NCBI GenBank assembly: GCA_009760885.1 | Contig: CM019713.1 | Location: 3,057,031-3,121,030, forward strand | Source of the DNA: Achatina immaculata | Lineage: Eukaryota; Mollusca; Gastropoda; Stylommatophora; Achatinidae | DNA: 64,000 nucleotides | Direction: 5' to 3' | Shown: positions 41,601-53,300 of the stretch, one piece after another | Numbering within the stretch: the stretch's first letter is position 1 | Layout of the letters: each line of letters starts with the position of its first letter | The notes under the pieces: model-generated | Seen by the model: the letters and a program-made list of their open reading frames with translations, nothing else | Databases searched by the model: none | What the model was told of the DNA's origin: nothing | Made by a program: the position numbers and the translations under genes

Positions 41601-44600
41601 GAGAGGAAGACCAAAGCAAAGATGGGTGCAAGACATTGTTGATAATCTGCAAATGGATGTATCAGCAGCAGGGCATCTTGCTTACAACTAAGAGGCCTAC
41701 AGGAGAGCTGTTAGGGAGGCAAAGTTCCGCAAGGGACATGCAAATGACTGACTCACTGACATTCCTAAACAAAATTGATAATCAGATTTTCCTACCACCA
41801 GTATCTTTCTTGGGTCCAGCACTTGATCTATTTGTAATAAAATTCATGAAAATTTGTAAATAACAATGCAACCGTGACATAGTGCTGACCTGACTCTGAG
41901 CGATGCCGAACATCCAGTTCATCTTCCACACTTGGATTCCTGAGTTTTCTGTCCAGCAACAAAAAATAGACTACCTTTTCGGTATTATGTCTGAAATAAA
42001 AGAGAGAAAAAAAACCCTACATGTCTTTCATTTATATTGCCCTCACAAAGATGTTTCTTGTGTCAGGCTTCCTTCCTTGGAAGAGACTGATGTAGGCCAC
42101 TGGTTCCCATACTGGACAGCAGGAAGATCCAGGAGGTAGTAAGAGAAAGGGGAGCAGCAGAAAGCAATACTACCTGTTTTTTAAGACAACCGGGAAGTGA
42201 TCTGGGAGGCATGAGGGCAGCAGTTTTAAAAATTTGGGAACCAGTTGTATATGCCATAAGCCATACTGCTAGTATTAAGCATGAATATGACAGCATTAAG
42301 CTGTCAGACTTTCAAATAAACAAATCCATTTATAACTGACGTGAAGCCAACATCACTGTCATTAAAACAAAAAACAACAATTATTGCAATCATTATCACC
42401 ATAATCACTATAATCAGTTTAAATAAAGAATAAAAACATACAAGAACAATTATACAAGCAAAAAATTTCATGGCGTTTGAACATAGAATTTAAAAAAAAA
42501 AAACATAAACGAATAGATATTTGGAACAACAAAACAGAAGACCTTTCTCCCCAACAAATTAAAATAAAATTTCATTCGTGTGCTGTGCCCTTCACAGAAA
42601 GTTAGCTTCTTGATAGCCAGTTTGAAAATATCTCACTGTATTACAGCTAGAATTCCTGCTTCAGTGAGTGTGATGTTCAGAGGGTCAGTGATAGGCCCTT
42701 CTTTCTGGCAGCTCCTTCCTCACCTCCCTGGAAGGATTCACTCCATTACTGTTCTTTGCTTATATTATGCCCCCATGTCATTTAATGGATTAAATAAGAA
42801 TAACTTTATGTTCCTGACGCAGATCCACACAAAATCAAACAGTAATAATAACTGCTGTAGTATTTTTTATAAAGAAAATGTACCACACACCTGTTGTATC
42901 TTCTCTCAAAAGACTGGTACTCACTTTGCATTTAGTAACTCTGAGACTAATTTTTCCTTGTCCTTGAAACACTGTAAAGAATTCATTGTTGATAGAACAT
43001 CAGGATCCAGATCTTCTACTGTGGGAATTATTGATGTCTGAAAACAAAAATGACAGAAGTGCACAGTAATCATCATAAGGCACCATAATGATGTCACCAT
43101 CATAAAACATCACATTAATACTGGTAGTTGTCATTATAAGGTATCATGCTGATAATGGCAACCATCGTTATAAGGCACCATGTTGATACTGGTAGTCATC
43201 ATTATAACGTATCATGCTGATATTGGTAGTCATTGTTATAAGGTACTATGCTGATACTGATGGTCATCATTATAAAATACCAAGTTGATATTGACAGTCA
43301 TCATCATAAGGTACAATGCTGATATTAGTAATCATCATCTTAACATACTATGTTAATATTGGCAGTCATCATAAAGTTCTGTTTTGATACTGGTAACCAT
43401 AATCATAACACACTACATTAATATGTTAATACTGGTAATCATTATCATAAGGTATAATGGTGAAACTGGCAGCCATCATCTTAAGGTACCATGCTGACAC
43501 TGGTTCATCATCATAAGGTACTATGTTCATAGTGGCTGTCATTATCATAAGGTACTATGTTGATACTAGGTGTCATTATCATAAGGTACTAAGATGGTAG
43601 TGGGTGTCATTATCATAAGGTACTATGGTGGTAATGGGTGTCATTATCATAAGGTATTATGTTGATACTGGGTGTCATTATCATAAGGTACTATGATGGT
43701 AGTGGGTATCATTATCATAAGGTATTATGTTGATACTGGGTGTCATTATCATAAGGTACTAAGATGGTAGTGGGTGTCATTATCATAAGGTACTATGGTG
43801 GTAGTGGGTGTCATTATCATAAGGTATTATGTTGATACTGGGTGTCATTATCATAAGGTACTATGATGGTAGTGGGTGTCATTATCATAAGGTACTAAGT
43901 TGGTAGTGGTCGTCATTATCATAAGGTACTATGTTGATACTGGGTGTCATTATCATAAGGTAGTATGTTGATACTGGGTGTCATTATCATAAGGTACTAT
44001 GATGGTAGTGGGTATCATTATCATAAGGTATTATGTTGATACTGGGTGTCATTATCATAAGGTACTAAGATGGTAGTGGGTGTCATTATCATAAGGTACT
44101 ATGGTGGTAGTGGGTGTCATTATCATAAGGTATTATGTTGATACTGGGTGTCATTATCATAAGGTACTATGATGGTAGTGGGTGTCATTATCATAAGGTA
44201 CTAAGTTGGTAGTGGTCGTCATTATCATAAGGTACTATGTTGATACTGGGTGTCATTATCATAAGGTAGTATGTCGATACTGGGTGTCATTATCATAAGG
44301 TACTATGTTGATACTGGGTGTTGTTATCATAAGGTACTATGTTGATACTGGGTGTCATTGTCATAAGGTAGTATGTCGATACTGGGTGTTATTATCATAA
44401 GGTACTATGTTGATACTGGGTGTTGTTATCATAAGGTACTATGTTGATACTGGGTGTCGTTATCATAAGGCACTATGTTGATACTGGGTGTCATTATCAT
44501 AAGGTACTATGTTGATACTGGGTGTCATTATCATAAGGTAGGAGTTTTAGTCAGTTTTGTCAGGCAGTTCTCTCTACTCTCCATCTTTATTTCTAACCCA

Positions 44601-44798
44601 CATTTTCCAGTGACTGTGAGGTTCGTTAATAACTTACCTTCTCAAATGCTAACATGATTTCTATTTTTGTTTTCTCATTATCTTGACTATGATCTGAAAC
44701 CTTTTTTTTCCCCTCAGGTAAGACAGTGAATACAGTTCTTCTGCAGTACTGAGCAACAAACATCTCACTTTACTTGTTTCATTGTGTGTGTGTGCATG

Positions 44799-44831
<33 letters not shown>

Positions 44832-47800
44832 GCAAAGACAGGAAGCAGACCAGCAAGATGAATGCTGTTATGACATGAATGAGAAGACAGGAAGAGATGG
44901 AGATCATCCTTTCAAGGTAAGATGACACATAGTGATCACAAATATACTTTAAGATAAATATTTTTATATTAGAAAAAAAACAAACTAAATGGAATGAAAT
45001 AGTGAAAGCTTTGAAAAAAAAAATTCATAAAAAGTAATACAATCTTAATTGAAAAAATTGTTAACCATAAGCACATATCTACTAGAATTAAATGATGCAC
45101 ATATATATATATATATATATGTGCATGCTGTTATAAAAAAAACAGAAACGCAACAAACATAATATTGCAATTTAAACTGAAGTTTGCTGATCAGACAAGG
45201 CCAAATTGCCTGAAACATTCACTTGGACATTAACTTCACATGCTGACCTGATTTGTACTCAGAAGATGATTCATGAGCTCAGAAAAGCGACCCTAGTCAA
45301 AGCAGCATTTTTGACAATAACTCACGACAGGTTCATGAGAATCCCATGAAACTTACTGAACACAAAACTCACTGACCGTGTTATTGAATGCCTATAAAGG
45401 ATTGACGCTCCTCAAATCAATTCATTTGAAAATTCAATGCACAAGTATGGCTCATCTCACTACAGAACAATGACTCATCAGCATTGGACGTTTACAGACT
45501 GGACAGTCACAAAGTGTAGTGGCCAGAAAATTTAATGTGGTTAGAAGCACCATTAGTCACCTTTGGAGATGATTTCAAGAAACTGGCTCAGTTGCAGACT
45601 GGCCGCGCAGTGGAAGACCCATAGTCACAACTCCTGCCAAAGTCCGCTTCATACGGCTAATACATATTGTGGTCATTAAGTAATAAAGCTGTTCCTACTT
45701 TTTTTCCTAGTTTATACATTTTAGCTTAATTCATATGGCTGCGTCACCTCAGGAATTGATTTGCATCTGTACCTTCAACAGTTCAATCATGACGCTCATC
45801 AAATTTCAGATCAAACGGTCAGGAACTGGCTGCACAATGCTGGTCTTTGGGCTAGAAGACCCTACAGAGGTCCTGTTCCTATGGATCAGCATCACCAAAT
45901 AAAGATGGGTGGGCAAACCAGCATCATCACTGCACGGTTGCGAATGATTGGAGAAGGGTTTGGTTTAGTGATGAATCACTCTTTCTGCTCCAGCGACACG
46001 ATAGATGGAGAAGAGTTTACTGCAGAATCCATGAGCACTATGCCCAGAACTGCATGGATGAGGCTCCTCCACATGGTGGTAGAGGTGTAATGGTGTGGGG
46101 GACAATCAACTTCATGGGAAGAAGTGACCTGGTGCAAGTTGAAGGGCGCCTGAATACCCAATGATATGTCACTGAAATTCTTCGTCCTCATGTCCTTCCA
46201 CTTCTGGCTGCACCAGGGTCGATTTTTCAGCAGGATAACGCTCGACCTCATGTGGCACAACTCACCACCCAGTTCCTCACAGACAACAATGCCCAGACCA
46301 TTCTGTGGCTATCCATGTCATCAGACATAAACTATATATATATGTATATAGTAAGATGTGGTCACATCTAATGCATTAAGAAAGCAGCAAATGTGCAGCA
46401 AAATGATACAGTAATGATAGTACTACTCTATGATTTGCAAACACTCCCACAAGCTCACACTCGGCCTGGCTAACAAAGTATTATGAGGATACTGGAAAAT
46501 ATTTTAGTCTATAATTGTTTACCTGTACAATTTGCATCATGGGTAATTCTACTTCAAGGTCTTGTTTTGAACCACTAGAGTGTAGTGAAGAGAAAAGAAA
46601 CAAAGATTAAAAACTCTTAGGTTAAAGAATTCACAGTGGCATATAGTTGTACACTGTAGCATATTAATAAAAATTTTTTAAAAATTAAAATGAAATGACA
46701 GAGTTAGCAATACCTGAAATGAAACTTATCTGTAACAATAAACTATTGCTGGAGCTAAGCTGTAAGTTTTTTTAAAAACAATTCAGAAATATCTTTGCTT
46801 GTGTTACACAAACTACTTGTTCCACAGATTAACTACTGTTCCACAGATTACTACTGCTCCATAGATTACCTAGATAATAATGTTATTTAAGGCAAGTACA
46901 AATGTGAAATCAAATCATAACAACAGAGGACAACATGCTGATGGTACTTACACCAACACCCAACTGTGTCGCATCACCTCTTCTAACTAGAAATGAAACA
47001 AAAAAAGAAAAGAACCTGAAACAAACTATTTGCATTAAACTAGGATGTATAGTGCTCATCACTGTTTGGTAACATATGAATAGTTTGGGTATTCAGTATT
47101 AACTTCAATATTTTTGCTTTTGAGCACTTAAAATTGATTAAATATCAGATAGGAAATGCACCACTGAAATCAAGAATACAATTAACCAAGCCTAAAGAAC
47201 TTTCAAACAAATGAGAAACACCTTTTGTAATGCATCTCTGTCACTGAACAGCACAAATAGTTCTAAAATGCTACAATGAGTCCATCTTACTCTGTGAAAG
47301 TGAGGCATGCACAACTAACAGATCGATGCAAAGATTGCTACAGGCAACAGAATTATGGTTTCTTAGAAGAATGTTAAGAGTGCCATGGGCAGCTAAGATG
47401 ACAAACATTGAATGTCTAACAACAGCAAATGCAGAAAGGAACTTAATTAAATCCAAAAGAAAGTGGGTCATTATTCACTGGCATAAAATGAGAAGAGGAG
47501 GGGCTGAAAACACAATAACAGGAAAGATATATGAGAAAAGAGGCAGTGAAAAACCTAGAGAAAAAAAAAATCATGAAAACTCTAATGCAATGGTACAATA
47601 AAAAGCTACCAACTGAGCTGATGGAAAATATCAAGGACTGAGATCTAAGGAGAAGCATAACCAACAAAGCCTGCAGGCATGGCACCTAATCATGATGATG
47701 AAAATCTATTGCCAATACCACAGGCATTCATACCGTTAATCTTTTCTCTGAGTCCACCTCAATCATCCCTCGAAGGAGGTTCTGGCAGTCCATGGGGACA

Positions 47801-50800
47801 AAATGTGGAATGTGAAACACACCTTTCTTGACTTTCTCCAGTAGCTGCCTCAGGTTATCATCATCAAATGGAAGAGCACCCTGGGTAATAAACACTGCAA
47901 TAATCATAGCTACTAGCAATTATAAAACTAGTGCTAGACCAGCACTAGAATATAATGTGAAACAAAAAAACAGAAGCTACAGTATCTAACAGATGAGTTT
48001 TCAGCAAATATGCAAAGAACAAAAAAGGAAATGAGGCTAAGTTTAAAAGTTAATTTATCAAAGACAACTCAGTTACAAAAAATAATTGCAAAAATATGTA
48101 CGACACATTTTTAAAAAAAAGAAAGAAAAAAAATAAGAAAAGAAAGAAAAAAAGAAAGAAAGAAAGAAAATTTTCAAAACTTTATTCAGAAAAAAAGGTG
48201 AGTAGCAGAAATGTAAAAAAAAAATACAAAATAAAGCAATAAAAAGTATGACAAGCATGAAATAGGTTAATAAAACTTGTTTATCTTTCAGATTTAAAAA
48301 AAAATCTTTAATCACAAGTGCATATAAATTACATCATTGCTGTTCTTCCTAGATAACCACAGATACTTGTTATAAGAAATCTTGCTGGAGGATTATACAA
48401 GGAAATTACCAACAGATTGATCTTAACTTTGTTTCTTCTCCTGTCTTCCCTTCCAACATTTTATTCAAACAACCACTAACTTTTATTTTTTCGAATGAAC
48501 ACTGATTGCTTGATTTTAACTTCATTTCTTCTCTTTTTTCTTCTCATCCTACTTTTTGTTCAATTGGCCACTATTTTTTTTGTTGTTGCCCAAAATGATT
48601 AATTTCTTGTTTAAATCTTTTTATTATGAGGTGGCACAACTGTCAAAGACTTCATTGCACTGACGTGACATTATCACTGCATTCATTTCCTGATACAAAT
48701 ATAATAAACCTACTTTTGTGTACAGAATAAAAAGCAATGAGACAACAGAGGGATTATTCAATGAATTTGCTAATTTTCACACTAAGGTACCACCAACTGC
48801 CAAAACAGATTTTAAAAAATGTTAACACAAGGAGAATAAAATCAGTGAAAGAATAATGAGGGGTCAGCATCAAAGGTAAAACAGAAACTACGAGGGGCGT
48901 TCAGAAAGTAATACACCACATCGTTTTTTTTAGCTAATAATGAAGATAGAAGCATGAAATTTTGCAAACTTTAAATATGGCATGTGCTGATTTGTGAAAA
49001 AATTTCACCACAACCGGCCAAGGAATATGGCTGCCCTCACCGCTGAAATGGAGCATGTTACCAACTTGCAGTATAAGAACCAAATTGTGATAGAATTTCT
49101 CGTTGCAGAGAAGGAAACTGTTATGAACATTCACAAGCATCAACGTGATGTGTATAGAAGTTTTGCAGTCGACAGGAGTACAGTCAGTTGCTGGGTTCAG
49201 AGAATCAAAGAATCAATAAGTGGAGATGAGGAGTTGAATGATCGGCCACGCTGTGGACGTCCTGCCACAGTCACCAAGGCAGAAATGTTGAAATGCGCTG
49301 AGGGCATTATTCTTACTGATATCACTACTCAATAACTGGCCTTAAAGCTGTCAGTCAGCAATGGTAGTGCAAATGCAGTAATAAAAGCTCTCAGATTTTC
49401 TAAGGTTTGCACAAGATGGATTCCTTGAAGTCTCACACATGACCATCGATTGCAAAGGAAAGCAATTTCTTCTGAATTGTTGGAGTGTTTCAATGCTGAG
49501 GGAGAGAACTTTTTGGCTAAGATCGTAACAGGTGATGAAACCTGGGTACATCATTTTGAACCTGAGACAAAAAGATAGTCAATGGAGTGGCATCATCTGC
49601 AATCACCACAAAGAAAGAAATTCAAGACAACTCCTTCAGCTGGAAAGGTCATGATCACTGTCTTTTGGGACACTAAAGGTGTGATTCTTGTGGATGTTAT
49701 GCCAAGAGGAGAGACAATCAATTCGCAAGTTTACATTAAGATATTGAAAAAACTCAATCTATGTTGTCGCAGAGTTCGGCTGCACAAGAATCCAGCAGAC
49801 CTGTTTATCCTTCACGACAATTCTTGCCCCCACACAAGTCTGGTAACATGGGATGCAATCACCAAATTGGACTGTACTACCCCCATCCACCCTATAGTCC
49901 TGACTTGGCACCCTCTGATTTCTATCTGTTTGGTCCACTTAAAGATGCACTCCGAGGGGTAAGATTTGAAGATGATGAAGGAGTGGTTCATGCAGCAAAG
50001 AAATGGCTACATAATCAGGAGAAAAATCTGGTACGGGCTAGGAATACGTGCACTTGTTTCATGCTGGCGTAAAGCTGTACAAGTTGATGGGGATTATGTT
50101 GAATAATACCAATGTTTACATGATATATCCATGTATAATGTGTATAAATTTTATGCTTTTTTAATAAACAGCTCCTGAGAAAAATAACGTGGTGCATTAC
50201 TTTCTGAACGCCCCTTTAATGAGAAAGTAATGTGCAGATTCAGGATTTGGAAGAGGACAAAGTTAATAATGAAAATATTTTCTTCATCTAATTCAGATCA
50301 TATACAATGGACTATTTTTAAACATAGTGAAATAAAAAAAAGACATAAATGAAATTAATCATCACATTATTGACCTCAATTTGAGCTATCACTATAAAAA
50401 TTTTAATTGCAACAGAGAACTTTTTTCAGCTGTGAATATAACTTTCTTAACATCATTACCTTATATATGCTCTCAGTAAATCACACACACCTGCCTAACT
50501 AGTACCAACATTCCATGCAACCAGCTGTCTCTTTACTTCCATTTAATTACCATCAAAGCACAACAAAGAACTAGCCAAAATCAATGGAGACAAAGAGCTG
50601 ACCTACCACTAACAGGGCATAGAGAATAACACCACAACTCCACACATCTGCCTTCCTGCCATCATACTTCTCACCCTGCAAAAAGAGAATGTTACATTGA
50701 AGAGCCTGACAATATACACTACTGTCCAAACTCAGTACTTTAAAACTTTAAAAGTACTTTAAAATAAGCTTCAGGTAGTAAATGCTGGACCTGTCCATTG

Positions 50801-51308
50801 GTACCCCTAGTAACAAGCCCAGCCAGCCAGAAATTGCCATAGTCCCCATGGTGGTGGAGTTTCTAAAGAAGTATTGCACACTCCCTGCTTTTTAGCTCTA
50901 TGCAAGGTCCGAAAAAAATGGCCACTATAACTCCTTCCCAATCTGATATGATCCTGTGCTTCATCACTTTCACTGCATCGGCGGCAAAGAACATCACGTT
51001 TACAGTTCCAGGAAGAAGAAGAAGAACTGTTGGTGGTAAATCATATGAAAGAGCAAGAGCTGAAAGCTAGACTATTATTCAGAGAGTAAATAAGCCATGA
51101 CTGAGCTATAGTGTCTGTAGCTTACAAATATCACTGAACAGATGGTGATAAAACCTGTCTTTGGAATACTGAGAATGAATACTTTAAAAGATGAAAAAAA
51201 AATGTGAATAAATACACTGTGAATGAATGCAAGAGCAGAAAAAAAGGCAAAGGACAGGCATTTGTGGAAAACCCTTGCAGAAGCCCCATGTGCTCTGGGC
51301 ATTTAAGG

Positions 51309-51357
<49 letters not shown>

Positions 51358-53264
51358 TGTATAGGAGGTTTATCAATGTATAGGTTTATCTGAAAGAATG
51401 AGATACATGAAAACAAATCTATGAATTAGGTATATGAAAAGAAGTCTTAAAAAAACCATGAATTTTTGTTCTAAAAACTAGTAAATAAAACCGTTTTGCT
51501 GAAAGAATTTGATACATTTAAGGAAGAGGTGAATGAGCTATAAAATCTGAATGGAGGTGAGAGAAAAAGATTAGAGAAATGATACTGGACAATCTGACAG
51601 GATGGTGTGAGAGGAGATCACCAACTGAGCTGATGCCTTGCATGAAGGATCGTGCACTCTGGAGAAGCATAATAGCCAACGCCAGTCGGCATGGCACATG
51701 ATGATGATGATGATGAATTAAGTGAACAGAACGAAAAAAAAGAGAAAGCTGTATGAGAGTGACAAATGTTTATACATTATTTTATCACATTATTGACACT
51801 ATTTCTTGTGAGAGGTCTATGACCTAAAAGTTCTGTCTTATAACTGCAGTTCTTTAAACATACATGGCACCTGTCTGGCACTGATCCATCGGTCTACAAT
51901 CATTTTTTTCCTTGGTGACTCCTCTCCAAATCTATTATTTCAAAAAAGCTATGCTGTTCCTGGATCTTCTTTCCATTACTCTAATGATCTTGTACTATCT
52001 TGCCGTACTAAGCATATTTCAACTAAATCTGCCTGATCGAATTTATAACTGTAATAGTAGGAGCAACAAAACTGGTACTAGTTGAGAAGAGTTAGATGGA
52101 GCCATATAGTGTAGCTAAAGGAAAGGAAAAAAAAATGAACCAGGTAGAGAGAGGAAGGAAAGAAAGAAAAGCCAGCAGTGAGGGGTAAGAACAGTGAAGT
52201 GGTTATGAAAACAGTAACAATAACCTAACATTTTCTCATAACCATTTCACTGTTCTTACCTCTTACTGTTAAATTTTGTTTCTTTCCTTCCATTTCCCAC
52301 CTGTTTTTTTTGTTGTAAAACTGCACCATACACTTCCATCTAACTCTGATGGAGTTCTAAGATTTTGTTTACAAATTCACACTGATAACAATTTTTTAAC
52401 TATCAAAGATAAAAATATCTAAGTTCAAAGGAGAAAATGCAACAGAATTTGAAATTATCTCTGTCCAATGGCCTTCACACATCAGAAACAATAAGAACTG
52501 AAACTATTCTTTAAGTAAGTGAACAAATCTCTGTCAAAATCTACATATAACTGCGATACAGTGTCTGAGTTCTGCTACTGATGAGAAATTTCTCATTTAC
52601 TGTGCAGCTTTGCCAAATAATAGTTTTGCTCATAATAAAAGGTGCTACAATTTCTGAATGACACAATGACATAAACACAGTGTGGCACACAAAAAAGCCG
52701 CCCACCTCCAAGACAGGCTAACATAGATGGGTGGCTTTCGTATGCCAATCTGTATGACATTTAAAAAAAAAAAAGATTTCATGAAGCAGGGCCCATGTGA
52801 TTTGCACCATTTTCACAATGGCTGACAGCCAGGCAAAACAAATTTCAAAATATCAGCTAACATAAAGTTTAGTCAGCTTGACAACCTAAGGGAAAAATCT
52901 CAAAGAGCAAGCTGCTGAATAACTCATCAATGACAAGGAGGAATATAGATTTTACTGTTATGGCATGTCAGAAACAACAGCCTTTTTTCAGAGAAAAGAT
53001 CACAGAAAGCTCGTGTATTTGAAAGAGTGAAAGCTTCCAGTAGGAGTAAACAGGAAACTGCGCCACCATAAAATGATATTTGATTTCTTAATGGTAAACA
53101 GATGCTCTATTTTTCCACTTCTTTTCTCATCCTTCTCTTCTATAATCTTCCTTCTTCTGTCTGTATTCAAATGAGATGAGCTCATCTGGCTCTATTCACT
53201 GCCTGGATTTCTATGGGCACATTTTCACATTTAAAATCGATGGCTACTTGTCCTTCTCATGTGG

Positions 53265-53300
<36 letters not shown>

